DNA of 64,000 bases, from the NCBI RefSeq assembly GCF_008710095.1, contig NZ_VYKJ01000001.1, positions 248,001 through 312,000 of the forward strand, written 5' to 3'. Shown in pieces: positions 24,018 to 34,992 of the stretch. The notes below the pieces were generated by a model. It did not search any database. It was not told the DNA's origin and saw only the letters and a list, made by a program, of their open reading frames with translations. This DNA is from Affinibrenneria salicis. GTDB taxonomy: Bacteria; Pseudomonadota; Gammaproteobacteria; Enterobacterales; Enterobacteriaceae. The translations under genes were made by a program, and so were the position numbers. Every line of letters starts with the position of its first letter. Position 1 is the first letter of the stretch.

Positions 24018-26276
24018 CTATATCATTAAAGTTAAAATTTTTGATGAATAATGCAAAGCGCCACTACCAACAAAAGTGCCTATAACTCTTATGTCCATTG
24101 CTGAATATTTATTTTCAAAACTTTTATGCGATAGAGAAATCGGTGTAATCGAGATATTTGTTTGTGCATAAGCAAAAGCAACCCCTTTAAAGGCTAGTGT
24201 AAAAGCCTCCAACGCTGTCTTACTTTTTACATATTCAATAGAGGATTCCGCGAAAGATTTTTTTGATGTATCTTTGCTTTCAAACTTTGGTGAATCAATA
24301 AAAACCTTACTATCACTTTTAATAGTTATAAGATTTGGGCTATAAATTTTTACACTACCTCCAGTTATAGTTTGATTCCAATCGCCATTAATATCAATCG
24401 ATACTTCACCTTCAATTTTTTCTTTTTTACCACCAGCTGAAATAGTAGTTTGTAATCCGTCATCAAACATCTCAGTAACTTTTCCTGTCACATGATGCTT
24501 ATATACGCCATCAACGTTAATGGATCTATCCCCTTTAATTATATTACTATCCCCTCCACTTGTGATCTCAAGCTTCCTGCCGTTCTTGATCTTCGTCGTC
24601 TGGCTATTATTGAAGGTGTTGCTTTCAACATCGTCCACCGTAGTATCGCGCTTAGCCTTATAGTGGAACGTGGCGTTCCCCACCACCGTATCCTGCTGCT
24701 CCTTGTTAATCTCGGTAAAGCGGTTGCCGTCGACCGTCACCCGCTTATCATTCTCCACCGAAACATTCATATCTTTTTCGGCGTGCATGTCGAATGACTC
24801 GCTGCCGAGGCGGTCTTCAAAGAACAGGTAGCTGGCGTTGTCTTTAGTGCCGTTTTTACTGCGCGACATAAAGCCCATTTTGGTGGCGTCGTTAGGCAGG
24901 TCCCACGGCGGCATGCTGTCTTCATTATAGACGCGGCCGGTGATAATCGGCCGATCGGGGTCGCCGTTGATGAAGTCGACCACCACTTCTTCGCCGACGC
25001 GCGGTACCTGCACGCCGCCATATTTCCAGCCGGCCCAGGCGCTGGAGACGCGCACCCAGCAGGAGCTGGTGTCGTCGCCGCTGGCGTAGCGGTCCCAGCG
25101 GAATTTAACCTTCACCCTGCCGTATTTGTCCGTCCAGATGGGCTCGCCCTGCGGGCCGACCACCTCGGCGGTTTGCGGTCCATAGGTACGCGGCCAGGGC
25201 GTGCTGCGAGCCGGGCGCCAGTTCAGGCTGGCCGGCACCACGCTGAATTTAACCAGGTGTTCGCCCTGCTGGCTGCCGCCGGAGGCGTAGTGGTTTTCCG
25301 TCAGCAGGTAGGTCGCGCGCACCGTCAGGTAGTTGCCGCTGTCTTCCTGGCGCGGCGGATTAATAAAAGTAAACTGGTAGCCCGGCGCAATTCCCACCGC
25401 CGTGGCTTCGCCGCTCATTTGTTCGTGGCGCGCTTCCATTTCCTGCTGGCGCACGCGCGCATAAAATTGCCCGTGCTCCTGTTCGGTAAAGCGGCCAGGC
25501 CAGTCATAGACTTCTGCCTTTCTGGCAGCGAAGGACTGCGGGTTCTGACGCGCCTCGAACAGCGCGGCGCGCGGTTTATGGAAATCATAGTCCGCGTGGC
25601 TGTACAGGCCGGGCGTAATGGCGTCGGTGACGCTCCAGCTATAGATGCCCTCCGCCTTCACCAGCATGTCGCCTTCCGGCATATCGTAGGCGATGGTTTC
25701 ATAGCCGGTCATCGTGGTGTGGCTGTCCGGCGAGTCGCTGAGGATCAGCGTCTGCTCGCCCATTTCGTGGCGGAACCAGAAGTAGATGCCTTCATGCTGC
25801 ATCAGGCGGGAGATGAAATCGTAATCGCTTTCGTTGTACTGAACGCAGTATCCCCACTGGCGGTATTCGGCGCTAAGCTGGTTCTCAAAGGTGATCTGAT
25901 AGTCGTTGAGCAGCGAGGTGAGAATTTCCGGCACGCTCTTTTCCTGCCAGATCCTGAAATCGCGATTCTGTTTGAGATACCACAGCGCCGGGCTCAGGGT
26001 GGCGCGGTAAATATAGTAACGATCGCCGTGACTTTCCCGCCCGGCCAGCGTCATACGGGTGATATAGCCATTAAGATAGCGGGAGGAAAGCAGATTGCTG
26101 CGGATTTCGACCGTTAGCGGCTTGCCCAACAAGCCTTTAAGATCGATGGCGTTATCGGCGCTCAGCAGTTCAACGTCAAACTCATAGAGTTCAGAGAGCT
26201 GTTCAGTGCCAGCGAGTGATTTAAACAGTAGCGCGTCAGAGCCTAACGGTGTATGAGCAGTAATAATGCGATCCAT
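24018..26276 (-). CDS. vgrG: T6SS spike protein VgrG with variable C-terminal tail
   Basis: 752 residues. Residues 1-370 are the gp27-like base (ITAHTPLGSDALLFKSLAGT, SDYDFISRLMQHEGIYFWFR). About 375-450 is the gp5 OB-fold (WTDKYGRVKVKFRWDRYASG, SCWVRVSSAWAGWKYGGVQV, FINGDPDRPIITGRVYN). About 465-660 is a repetitive beta-helix (ENDKRVTVDGNRFTEINKEQ, IEGEVSIDINGDWNQTITGG). Residues about 664-752 form a tail with no family I can name: KTALEAFTLAFKGVAFAYAQ, NISITPISLSHKS, GTFVGSGALHYSSKILTLMI. VgrG trimers form the tip that pierces target cells, and tails of this kind are often toxins. The start has AAGGG upstream. It is the first gene of the minus-strand island; no hcp or T6SS sheath genes are in the window. 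Confidence 0.93.
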   Translation of the reverse strand: MDRIITAHTPLGSDALLFKSLAGTEQLSELYEFDVELLSADNAIDLKGLLGKPLTVEIRSNLLSSRYLNGYITRMTLAGRESHGDRYYIYRATLSPALWYLKQNRDFRIWQEKSVPEILTSLLNDYQITFENQLSAEYRQWGYCVQYNESDYDFISRLMQHEGIYFWFRHEMGEQTLILSDSPDSHTTMTGYETIAYDMPEGDMLVKAEGIYSWSVTDAITPGLYSHADYDFHKPRAALFEARQNPQSFAARKAEVYDWPGRFTEQEHGQFYARVRQQEMEARHEQMSGEATAVGIAPGYQFTFINPPRQEDSGNYLTVRATYLLTENHYASGGSQQGEHLVKFSVVPASLNWRPARSTPWPRTYGPQTAEVVGPQGEPIWTDKYGRVKVKFRWDRYASGDDTSSCWVRVSSAWAGWKYGGVQVPRVGEEVVVDFINGDPDRPIITGRVYNEDSMPPWDLPNDATKMGFMSRSKNGTKDNASYLFFEDRLGSESFDMHAEKDMNVSVENDKRVTVDGNRFTEINKEQQDTVVGNATFHYKAKRDTTVDDVESNTFNNSQTTKIKNGRKLEITSGGDSNIIKGDRSINVDGVYKHHVTGKVTEMFDDGLQTTISAGGKKEKIEGEVSIDINGDWNQTITGGSVKIYSPNLITIKSDSKVFIDSPKFESKDTSKKSFAESSIEYVKSKTALEAFTLAFKGVAFAYAQTNISITPISLSHKSFENKYSAMDIRVIGTFVGSGALHYSSKILTLMI

Positions 26277-26919
26277 TGACGATTACCCTTCATCTTTCCA
26301 GTTGCAGAGGTGTTGAGTTTTTTAATTACCCGGTCCGGCGGGACCGCGGTAAGTCGCGTTCAAATCAGCGCGGGCGAATCATCGCGCCGCTCACTGAGTG
26401 ACTAAACGCCAGAGGACTTGTCATTTACCGCCCGACCGCATCCTGAAGCCTGGTGGGCCTGTCTCCCCTTACTGCGGCGTACATTTCTGATGCGAAAATA
26501 GCTACCGCAGCACCTGACTATGCTTTTAAATAACATCAGGCGCGACAGCAAGATACCCCTCATCGCTTTCAGACTGCAGCAACGCCGTCAGCCGATGAAT
26601 ACCGGTCGACGGGCTTACGCCATGACCATATAAGGAGGCGAAGCCGACTCGCCGGCGTTCTTAGCCATGAAGGGTATAACTTTCAGCGGATTAGTATACC
26701 CGGCGCAGCGCCAGGCGCCCAGATGCCGACACTGAGACTAATCCTAAACAGCGGAGTTTACCCCGGAATGCCGTCTATTGCAGGCTAAATTTCTGTCGTG
26801 CAAAGCGCCAACAGGCCGCGACGGATACGCTGACGATAGATTGCGGCTCTGGTTACGCCGCTAAATCAGGCGACCCTGCCGCCGCGTTTTCGTCCGGGCG
26901 GCGACCGTCCGGCGCGGGC
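26277..26919. other. Gene-free region upstream of vgrG
   Basis: 643 bp between the vgrG start and the end of the yabI-like gene. GC content is back to that of the housekeeping DNA. It must hold the vgrG promoter, but I see no pair of boxes I would defend. Several short palindromes occur (for example GGCGAAGCCGACTCGCC near 26637). No tRNA, integrase or repeat marks the island edge. Confidence 0.4.
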
Positions 26920-27690
26920 TTACCCCAGCAGCACCTGCCAGAGCAGATGGCGGTAAACCGGCATTAACGGCTGCTGCAATAACAGAATGCAACAAACGCC
27001 GGCGCCCAGCGTCGCCAGCGGCGTCAGCCAGCGCAGTCGCTGCAACGTCAACCAGCGGCCTGCGCCCCGCCGGACGCTGCGCCGCGCCGCCCGCCACCAG
27101 CGCCAGATCAGCCAGCCCGCCAGCCAGATGAGCAGCACCGAACACAACAGCAGCAGCTTGAAGGCGCCGCTGTGCGCATTGGCCGGGATATCGATCGCCA
27201 CGCCGGTCAGAATACCGGGCAACAAATAGATCGGCGGCCATAGCAGGCAACCGATAATATTAGGCAGCGCGAATTTCCACGGCGGCAGTTCCAGCATACC
27301 GGCAACCATCGGGATCAGCGGCCGGGTCGGTCCGACGAAACGGCCTATCAGAACTGTCGATATATGGTGCTGATGCAGCGCGTGTTCGGTGCGTTTCATC
27401 AGCGTCTGATGTTTTCGCAAAAATGACCAGTTATGCAGCGGTTGCCTGAACACCCGGCCGATAAAGTAAGAAATCCAGTCGCCCAGCAGGCAACCGACAA
27501 TGCCGGCGCCCCAGGCGGGATATAGCCCCATCTGGCCGCTGCCGACCAGCGTGCCGAGCGAAGCCATCATAACGGTGCCCGGCAACAATAAACCGACCAG
27601 CGCCATAGATTCCAGCAACGCAACCAGCATCACGGCAAGTAATGAATAAGCTAATGATTGTGTTACCAGATGATCCAGCCAGACTTCCAT
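26920..27690 (-). CDS. yabI: DedA-family inner membrane protein
   Basis: 256 residues from the ATG at 27690, which aligns with E. coli YabI; the longer open frame to 27939 has no support. The DedA signature is visible: ALLESMALVGLLLPGTVMMA, GCLLGDWISYFIGR, HQHHISTVLIGRFVGPTRPL, IPMVAGM and IGCLLWPPIYLLPG. DedA proteins are lipid/undecaprenyl-phosphate flippase-like transporters needed for envelope homeostasis. In E. coli yabI is next to thiQ. Here 23.7 kb of ilvBN and island DNA separate them. Confidence 0.93.
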   Translation of the reverse strand: MEVWLDHLVTQSLAYSLLAVMLVALLESMALVGLLLPGTVMMASLGTLVGSGQMGLYPAWGAGIVGCLLGDWISYFIGRVFRQPLHNWSFLRKHQTLMKRTEHALHQHHISTVLIGRFVGPTRPLIPMVAGMLELPPWKFALPNIIGCLLWPPIYLLPGILTGVAIDIPANAHSGAFKLLLLCSVLLIWLAGWLIWRWWRAARRSVRRGAGRWLTLQRLRWLTPLATLGAGVCCILLLQQPLMPVYRHLLWQVLLG

Positions 27691-27853
27691 AAATTGTTCT
27701 CTCTGCACAGACACGCAACGCATTGTCTGGATCATAACCGGCGGCGTCAACGGCTGGAGTGTGAATAAATTTATGGCCGTGGTTATTTTACATACACCGC
27801 CGCAACGCCTATTATCTCCGCTTACTTTTTTCCGAGTTTGCGCAACCTGGCCT

Positions 27854-29428
27854 ATGTTTACACACAAGTTCCCCCGTATCGGCCTGGGCCGTCTGATTCT
27901 AATTTTGGCCGTTATGAGCGCCCTGATCACCCTGGCCAACAGTTTCTATGCCAGTTATCGCGTCCAGAAGCAGCTATTAATCGATAATACGCTGGAAGCG
28001 AATCGGGTATACGCCACTAAGCTGGCCGCCGTGACCGATATGTTCTTCATAAACGCGCAGGAGCAAATGGCCTATAGCGCTCAGCTGATCGCGGGAAATT
28101 TTAACGACGAACGCAAAATGCAGCAGGAAGTGGACCGTCTGAGATTACAAACGCACGTCTTCAATTCGGTGGCGATCGCCGACAGTAAGGGGACCATTCG
28201 CACTATCTCGCCGGATACGCTGCAGCTCAAAGGGCATACTCCCGCGTCGCCCGGAATCAATGAAGCGCTGAAAATGCGGCGCCCGCTGATAGGGCAACCC
28301 TATGTCTCCGCAGCGAATAATTTGCTAATTCTGATTTCATACCCGATATTCTCGCCGCAGAACCGCTACCTGGGCTATATCAGCGGCACCATTTATCTGA
28401 AGCAAAAGAATATCCTGAACGATCTGCTGGGCGACCACTATTATCGCGACGGCTCCTATATTTATGTAATTGATAAATACAAAAATATTATTTATCACAA
28501 AGACGTTGAGCGCATCGGCCGGAAAATGGATAACGATCAAATTCTGGATAAAAGCGCCAACGGCAGCCAGCAGCTCATGAGCAGCAGCGGCGTCGAAATG
28601 CTGGCAGGCTACGCCACGGTGCCGACCTCCAGCTGGCAAATCGTTACCCTGCGCCCGACGCACATGACGCTGCGCCCGCTGGACGGGCTGATGAAGAATG
28701 TACTGCGCCATACTTTTCCGATCGCGCTGGTGACGTTGCTCGGCGTCTGGATACTGGCGCGCTTTATCTCACGTCCGCTCTGGCTGCTGGCGCACAGCGC
28801 CAACCAGATGGACGCCAGCGGCGTGGAAGATAATATCAAGCATATTTCATCCTGGTATTTTGAAGCGGCTCAGTTGAAAAAAGCCATGCTGGTCGGGATC
28901 AATCTGCTGCATAAAAAAATAGGCAAGCTGAAATCGGAAGCGCAGACCGACCCGATGACCGGGCTGTATAACCGGCGGGCGCTGGATACGCAGCTAAAAT
29001 ACTGGCGCGAAATGAAAAAAAGTTTTGCCGCCATCTCATTGGATATCGATAAATTTAAGCGCATCAACGATACCTGGGGGCATGACGTCGGCGATCAGGT
29101 CATTATCACCATCGCCCGCCAATTGCGACTTTGCTCGCGCGACAGCGACGCGCTGTTTCGCACCGGCGGCGAAGAGTTTTTAATTCTGCTGCCGGAAACC
29201 AGTCTGCAGGCCGCCGCGCTGTTTTCAGAACGTCTGCGCAGCTGTGTGGAACAGACCGTGATGCCGATGGCGCAACCCGTTACGATATCCGTCGGCGTCG
29301 CGATGGAACAGGCCGGCTGCACGCAGCCCGATATCGTATTTAAACAGGCGGATAATGCGCTTTATCAAGCCAAACAGCAGGGACGAAATCGGGTAGTGAT
29401 TGCCAGCCCGCCGCAGGATACTGTATAA
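27854..29428 (+). CDS. Membrane-bound diguanylate cyclase (Cache-type sensor plus GGDEF)
   Basis: About 524 residues from the ATG at 27854 (MFTHKFPRIGLGRLILILAV); an in-frame start at 27761 is possible but gives an unlikely N-terminus. One membrane segment at the start, a periplasmic Cache-like sensor domain, a second membrane segment (FPIALVTLLGVWILARFIS), then a GGDEF domain. The active site is GGEEF with substrate motifs DIDKFKRINDTWGHDVGD. The inhibitory I-site RDSD lies five residues before it. It should make cyclic di-GMP in response to an external signal and so affect motility or biofilm. It occupies the place of araBADC in E. coli. No gene symbol can be assigned. Confidence 0.9.
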   Translation: MFTHKFPRIGLGRLILILAVMSALITLANSFYASYRVQKQLLIDNTLEANRVYATKLAAVTDMFFINAQEQMAYSAQLIAGNFNDERKMQQEVDRLRLQTHVFNSVAIADSKGTIRTISPDTLQLKGHTPASPGINEALKMRRPLIGQPYVSAANNLLILISYPIFSPQNRYLGYISGTIYLKQKNILNDLLGDHYYRDGSYIYVIDKYKNIIYHKDVERIGRKMDNDQILDKSANGSQQLMSSSGVEMLAGYATVPTSSWQIVTLRPTHMTLRPLDGLMKNVLRHTFPIALVTLLGVWILARFISRPLWLLAHSANQMDASGVEDNIKHISSWYFEAAQLKKAMLVGINLLHKKIGKLKSEAQTDPMTGLYNRRALDTQLKYWREMKKSFAAISLDIDKFKRINDTWGHDVGDQVIITIARQLRLCSRDSDALFRTGGEEFLILLPETSLQAAALFSERLRSCVEQTVMPMAQPVTISVGVAMEQAGCTQPDIVFKQADNALYQAKQQGRNRVVIASPPQDTV

Positions 29429-29440
29429 ATAACCATATCA
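29421..29440 (+). promoter_or_regulatory. Possible degenerate LexA box before polB
   Basis: CTGTATAAATAACCATAT begins with the LexA half-site CTGT followed by an AT-rich centre, but the right half (CCAT rather than ACAG) is poor. polB is SOS-induced in E. coli, which is why this was considered. It overlaps the end of the cyclase gene. Confidence 0.25.
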
Positions 29441-29494
29441 TTAACCGGACGGCTGAAACACGCCTCCGACGCTCCCGCAGGCAAAGGCCATTTT

Positions 29495-31855
29495 GTGACT
29501 CAACCACGTCAGGGCTTTGTGCTCACGCGCCACTGGCACGATACGCCGGCCGGCACGCAGATTACCTTCTGGCTGGCAACCGATAACGGACCGCTGTCCG
29601 TTACGCTGCCGGCCCAGCCGGCCGTGGCCTTTATTCCCGTCGCGCAGCAGGCGCAGGCCAGCGCGCTGCTGCGCCAGGAAAAGCACTGGCGGCTGCGCCC
29701 GCTCGGCCTGCGCGATTTTCACTTGCGGCCGGTCGTCGGTCTGTACTGTACGCAATATCGCCACCTGCTGCGGCTGGAAAAGATCCTCAGCGCAGGCGGC
29801 GTCACCGTTTATGAAGCCGATATTCGCCCGCCCGAACGCTATCTGATGGAACGCTTCATTACCGCGCCGCTATGGCTGAGCCAGCGCGATGCCAACGGCG
29901 AGGCGGCCATCCGCATGAAGCCCTGCGAGGACTACCGCCCCAGTCTGCGGCTGGTGTCGCTGGATATCGAAACCAGTCGTCACGGCGAACTCTACTGCAT
30001 TGGTCTGGAAGGCTGCGGTCAACGCCAGGTGTATATGCTCGGCCCGCCCGGCCCGAGGCCGTCAGCAGAGCCGGGCGTTAATCTGGAATATGTCGGCAGC
30101 CGGCCGCAGCTGCTGGAAAAACTGAACCAGTGGCTGGAGCAGCACGATCCGGACGCAATCATCGGCTGGAATCTGGTGCAGTTTGATTTGCGCGTGCTGC
30201 AAAAGCACGCCGAACGCTATCGCATTCCTCTGCGCTTCGGTCGCGGCGGCGGCGAGCTGGAGTGGCGCGAACACGGTTTTAAGCCCGGCCATTTTTTCGC
30301 CGGCGCCGCCGGCCGGCTGATTATCGATGGCATTGAAGCGCTGAAATCCGCCACATGGAATTTCCCTTCATTCAGTCTGGAGGCCGTCGCCCGCACCCTG
30401 CTGGGCGAGGGGAAAGACATCGACAATCCCTGGCAGCGCATGGACGAGATCGAACGGCTGTTTGCCGAAGATAAACCCGCGCTGGCGCGCTATAACCTGC
30501 AGGACTGCACGCTGGTAACGCGGATCTTCGAACACACGGAACTGCTCTCTTTCCTGCTCGAACGGGCCAGCGTTACCGGTCTGGCGGCCGATCGCAGCGG
30601 CGGTTCGGTCGCCGCCTTTACCCACCTCTACCTGCCGCGCATGCATCGCGCGGGCTACGTGGCGCCGAACCTGGGCGAGATCGCCCCCGAGGCCAGCCCG
30701 GGAGGTTTTGTTATGGACTCGCGGCCCGGCCTGTATGACTCCGTGCTGGTGCTGGATTACAAGAGTTTGTATCCGTCCATCATTCGCACCTTTTTGATCG
30801 ATCCGGTCGGTCTGGCCGCCGGCCTGCAGCAGCCCGACGAGCAGCATGCTGTGCCAGGCTACCGCGGCGCCTGGTTCTCGCGCCGGCAGCACTGTCTGCC
30901 GGCCATTGTGGAACACATCTGGCAGGGGCGCGAAGCGGCTAAACGCGCCGGCAACAAGCCGCTGTCGCAGGCGCTGAAAATCATTATGAACGCCTTTTAC
31001 GGCGTGCTGGGGTCGGACGGCTGTCGCTTCTTTGATCCGCGGCTGGCCTCCTCCATTACCCTGCGCGGGCATGACATCATGCGGCAGACGCGCGAGCGCA
31101 TTGAAGCCCAGGGTTACCGCGTTATCTATGGCGATACCGATTCCACCTTCGTCTGGCTTGGGCGGGCGCATTCCGATGAAGAGGCCGGCCGCATCGGCAA
31201 CGCGCTGGTGCAGGATATCAATCAGTGGTGGCGCCGGCACCTGCGGCAGACGCTGGGACTGGAGAGCGCCCTTGAGCTGGAGTTCGAAACGCATTTTCGC
31301 CGCTTTCTGATGCCCACCATCCGCGGCGCCGAGCAGGGCAGCAAAAAACGCTATGCCGGGCTCATCAGCGCGCCGCAGGGCGACCAAATGGTGTTCAAGG
31401 GGCTGGAGACGGTGCGCACCGACTGGACGCCGCTGGCGCAGCAGTTTCAACAGGCGCTGTATCTGCGTATTTTTCAGCGTCAGCCTTACCAGGAATGGCT
31501 GCGCGCCTGGGTCGAGGATACGCTGAGCGGCAAATACGATCATCTGCTGATTTACCGGAAACGTCTGCGCCGCCGGCTGGACGATTATCAGAAAAATGTT
31601 CCGCCCCATGCGCGCGCCGCCCGCATCGCGGAGGACTATAATCGCCAGCTCGGCCGCCCGCTGCAGTACCAGAACGGCGGCTGGATTAGCTACGTGATGA
31701 CCAGCGCCGGGCCGGAGCCGCTGGAAATCCGCCATTCGCCGCTGGATTATCAGCATTATGTCGAACGGCAGCTGCAGCCGGTCGCCGATGCGATCCTGCC
31801 CTTTTTGCATGACGATTTCACCACGCTGGTCACCGGCCAGATGGGGCTGTTTTAA
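29495..31855 (+). CDS. polB: DNA polymerase II
   Basis: 786 residues (E. coli 783), starting with GTG at 29495. Family B polymerase used in SOS replication restart and translesion synthesis. It carries the 3'-5' exonuclease motif [20 protein letters not shown]. Polymerase motifs are [32 protein letters not shown] and [11 protein letters not shown], and KKRYAGLI is also present. The C-terminus LVTGQMGLF matches the clamp-binding end of E. coli Pol II (QLGLF). It is followed by rapA on the same strand after 179 bp. Confidence 0.97.
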   Translation: MTQPRQGFVLTRHWHDTPAGTQITFWLATDNGPLSVTLPAQPAVAFIPVAQQAQASALLRQEKHWRLRPLGLRDFHLRPVVGLYCTQYRHLLRLEKILSAGGVTVYEADIRPPERYLMERFITAPLWLSQRDANGEAAIRMKPCEDYRPSLRLVSLDIETSRHGELYCIGLEGCGQRQVYMLGPPGPRPSAEPGVNLEYVGSRPQLLEKLNQWLEQHDPDAIIGWNLVQFDLRVLQKHAERYRIPLRFGRGGGELEWREHGFKPGHFFAGAAGRLIIDGIEALKSATWNFPSFSLEAVARTLLGEGKDIDNPWQRMDEIERLFAEDKPALARYNLQDCTLVTRIFEHTELLSFLLERASVTGLAADRSGGSVAAFTHLYLPRMHRAGYVAPNLGEIAPEASPGGFVMDSRPGLYDSVLVLDYKSLYPSIIRTFLIDPVGLAAGLQQPDEQHAVPGYRGAWFSRRQHCLPAIVEHIWQGREAAKRAGNKPLSQALKIIMNAFYGVLGSDGCRFFDPRLASSITLRGHDIMRQTRERIEAQGYRVIYGDTDSTFVWLGRAHSDEEAGRIGNALVQDINQWWRRHLRQTLGLESALELEFETHFRRFLMPTIRGAEQGSKKRYAGLISAPQGDQMVFKGLETVRTDWTPLAQQFQQALYLRIFQRQPYQEWLRAWVEDTLSGKYDHLLIYRKRLRRRLDDYQKNVPPHARAARIAEDYNRQLGRPLQYQNGGWISYVMTSAGPEPLEIRHSPLDYQHYVERQLQPVADAILPFLHDDFTTLVTGQMGLF

Positions 31856-32034
31856 CATAAAGGAGGATGTTTTACAGGTGACGAACGCGCCGCCATCCAT
31901 TACCATAACGCCCTTTCTGAAGGAACTTCAGTAACATTGAATTTTTCGTGCCTGACGCACTGCCCTTCACGAGCACGAATGGCAAGCTGTTGCCAACACT
32001 CCCCCGACACAGACGAAAATCGAGCTGAGAATTT

Positions 32035-34941
32035 ATGCCTTTTACACTTGGTCAACGCTGGATCAGCGATACAGAGAGCGAACTTGGATTAGGTACCGTC
32101 GTTGCGCTGGATACGCGGATGGTTACGTTACTGTTTCCTGCCAGCGGTGAAAACCGCCTCTACGCCAGAAATGACGCCCCAATCACTCGCGTGATATTCA
32201 ATCCGGGCGATACCGTTACCAGTCATGAAGGCTGGCAGTTGAAGGTTGAGGACGTGCGCGAAGAAAACGGGCTGCTGATATATACCGGCCAGCGGCTGGA
32301 CGATACGCCCGTCACGGCCGAACTGCGTGAGGTTATGCTCGACAGCAAACTGACCTTTAATAAACCGCAGGATCGTTTGTTCGCCGGACAAATCGATCGG
32401 ATGGACCGCTTCGCGCTGCGCTACCGCGCTCGTCGTCATCAGCGCGATCAGGCGCTTCAGCCATGGAACGGTCTGCGCGGCATGCGCGCCAGCCTGATCC
32501 CGCACCAGCTGCACATTGCGCGCGAAGTCGGCCAGCGCCATGCCCCGCGCGTTCTGCTGGCCGATGAAGTGGGTCTGGGGAAAACCATCGAGGCAGGCAT
32601 GATCATTCACCAGCAACTGCTGGCCGGGCGCGCCGAACGCGTGCTGATCGTGGTGCCGGAAACGCTGCAGCACCAGTGGCTGGTGGAGATGCTGCGTCGT
32701 TTCAACCTGTTGTTCTCGCTGTTCGATGACGAACGCTACGCGGAAGCGCGGCTGGACAGCAGCAACCCGTTCGAAACCGAACAGCTGGTAATCTGCTCGC
32801 TGGATTTCGTCTGCCGCAACGCGCAGCGTCAACAACAGCTGCAGGCCGCGGGCTGGGACCTGCTGGTGGTGGATGAAGCGCATCACCTCTCCTGGAGCGA
32901 AACCGCCTCCAGCGAGGCCTATCAGGCGATCGAAGGTTTGGCCGGCCGCATCCCGGCGGTATTACTGTTGACCGCCACGCCCGAACAGCTGGGACAGGAA
33001 AGCCACTTCGCGCGTCTGCGCCTGCTCGATCCCAACCGTTTTCATGATTACCACGAATTTGTGCGCGAACAGCAGCAGTACCGTCCGGTCGCCGACGCGG
33101 TCTCCCTGCTGCTGGCCGGCGAAACGCTGACCCCGAACGACCTCAACTTATTGGGCGAGCTGCTGGGCGAGCAGGACATCGAACCGCTGCTGAAATCGGC
33201 CAACAGTCAGAGCGAAGACAGCCAGCAGGCGCGTCAGGAACTGATTACCATGCTGATGGACCGCCACGGCACCAGCCGGGTGCTGTTCCGCAACACCCGC
33301 CAGGGCGTGAAAGGCTTTCCGCAGCGGGTACTGCACCAGATCAAACTGCCGCTGCCCGCCCAGTATCAGACCGCCATCAAAGTCGCCTCGATCATGAATG
33401 CGTCCAAAACGGCGGAGGTGCGCGCGCGCGATATGCTCTATCCCGAGCATATCTACCAGCAGTTTGAAGATGATAACGCCACCTGGTGGAGCTTCGATCC
33501 GCGCGTGGAATGGCTGCTGAACTACCTGACTCAGCACCGGGAAGAAAAGATCCTGGTGATCTGCGCGCGCGCCGCCACCGCGCTGCAGCTCGAACAGGTG
33601 CTGCGCACGCGCGAAGCCATTCGGGCCGCCGTGTTCCATGAAGGCCTGTCTATCATCGAACGCGACCGCGCCGCCGCCTGGTTCGCCTCGGAAGAAGACG
33701 GCGCTCAGGTGCTGCTTTGCTCGGAGATCGGCTCCGAAGGACGCAACTTCCAGTTCGCCAGTCATCTGGTGATGTTTGATCTGCCGTTCAACCCGGATCT
33801 GCTGGAACAGCGCATCGGCCGTCTCGACCGTATCGGCCAGACGCAGCAAATTCAGCTGCTGGTCCCTTATCTGGAAAATACCGCTCAGGCCCTGCTGGTG
33901 CGCTGGTATCATGAAGGCCTGGATGCGTTTGAGCACACCTGCCCGACCGGCCGCGCCATCTACGATATGCACTACGAAGAATTGCTGCAGCGGCTGATCA
34001 CGCCGACCGAACAGCAGGGGCTGGATGAGTTTATCCGCGCCTGCCGTCAGCAACATGACGCGCTGAAACAACAGCTGGAACAGGGGCGCGACCGCCTGCT
34101 GGAAATGCACTCCAACGGCGGCGAGCAGGCGCAGCAACTGGCGCAGGCGATCGCCGAACAGGATGATGACGTCAACCTGATTACGTTCGCTCTCAACCTG
34201 TTCGATATTGTCGGCATCAACCAGGAAGACCGCAGCGATAACCTGATTGTGCTAACGCCGTCCGATCATATGCTGGTGCCGGATTTCCCGGGCCTGCCGC
34301 AGGACGGCTGCACCATTACCTTCGATCGCGAACAGGCGCTGTCGCGGGAAGACGCCCAGTTCATCAGTTGGGAACACCCGTTGATCCGCAACGGCCTTGA
34401 TCTGATCCTGTCCGGCGAAACCGGCAGCTGCGCCGTATCGCTGCTGAAGAATAAGGCGCTGCCGGTCGGCACGCTGCTGGCCGAGCTGATCTATGTGGTT
34501 GAGGCGCAGGCGCCGAAAAGTCTGCAGCTGACGCGCTTTCTGCCGCCGACGCCGGTGCGCCTGCTGGTCGATCGCAAAGGCACCGATCTGGCCGGTCAGG
34601 TCGAATTCGAAGCGTTTAACCGGCAGCTCAGCGCCGTCAACCGGCATACCGCCAGCAAGCTGGTCAACGCCGTGCAGCCGGAAGTACACAATATGCTGCA
34701 GTTGGCCGAAGAGCTGGTTGCGCATCAGGCCCGTCAGTTGATCGTGACGGCGCAGGAGGAAGCGGACCGCCAGCTGCGCCTCGAACTGGAGCGACTGGCC
34801 GCGCTGCAGGCGGTGAATCCGAACATCCGCGAGGACGAACTGCGCGCGCTGGAAGACCAGCGCGAACAGATCCTGCTGAACCTGCATCAGGCCAACTGGC
34901 GGCTGGATGCCATCCGTCTGGTGGTGGTCACTCACCAGTAA
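32035..34941 (+). CDS. rapA: RNA polymerase-associated ATPase RapA (HepA)
   Basis: 968 residues, the same length as in E. coli. Swi2/Snf2-type ATPase that binds RNA polymerase and recycles it after transcription. N-terminal Tudor-like domains ([20 protein letters not shown]) are followed by Walker [21 protein letters not shown] box [15 protein letters not shown], and the second helicase lobe with [12 protein letters not shown]. The C-terminal half is typical of RapA only. The order polB-rapA-rluA is as in E. coli. Confidence 0.97.
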   Translation: MPFTLGQRWISDTESELGLGTVVALDTRMVTLLFPASGENRLYARNDAPITRVIFNPGDTVTSHEGWQLKVEDVREENGLLIYTGQRLDDTPVTAELREVMLDSKLTFNKPQDRLFAGQIDRMDRFALRYRARRHQRDQALQPWNGLRGMRASLIPHQLHIAREVGQRHAPRVLLADEVGLGKTIEAGMIIHQQLLAGRAERVLIVVPETLQHQWLVEMLRRFNLLFSLFDDERYAEARLDSSNPFETEQLVICSLDFVCRNAQRQQQLQAAGWDLLVVDEAHHLSWSETASSEAYQAIEGLAGRIPAVLLLTATPEQLGQESHFARLRLLDPNRFHDYHEFVREQQQYRPVADAVSLLLAGETLTPNDLNLLGELLGEQDIEPLLKSANSQSEDSQQARQELITMLMDRHGTSRVLFRNTRQGVKGFPQRVLHQIKLPLPAQYQTAIKVASIMNASKTAEVRARDMLYPEHIYQQFEDDNATWWSFDPRVEWLLNYLTQHREEKILVICARAATALQLEQVLRTREAIRAAVFHEGLSIIERDRAAAWFASEEDGAQVLLCSEIGSEGRNFQFASHLVMFDLPFNPDLLEQRIGRLDRIGQTQQIQLLVPYLENTAQALLVRWYHEGLDAFEHTCPTGRAIYDMHYEELLQRLITPTEQQGLDEFIRACRQQHDALKQQLEQGRDRLLEMHSNGGEQAQQLAQAIAEQDDDVNLITFALNLFDIVGINQEDRSDNLIVLTPSDHMLVPDFPGLPQDGCTITFDREQALSREDAQFISWEHPLIRNGLDLILSGETGSCAVSLLKNKALPVGTLLAELIYVVEAQAPKSLQLTRFLPPTPVRLLVDRKGTDLAGQVEFEAFNRQLSAVNRHTASKLVNAVQPEVHNMLQLAEELVAHQARQLIVTAQEEADRQLRLELERLAALQAVNPNIREDELRALEDQREQILLNLHQANWRLDAIRLVVVTHQ

Positions 34942-34992
34942 ACGTATCATCCCGGCGGCAAAGGCCGGCGCCCTTGCCGCCCCAGTGGAGTT

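Noticed and set aside
26277..26919. Island attachment site or tRNA at the right edge
   Set aside because: No tRNA, integrase or direct repeat pair with the left edge (5700-5865) could be found by eye.
30368..31906. 512-codon minus-strand frame opposite polB
   Set aside because: Antisense shadow of polB; no recognisable domain.
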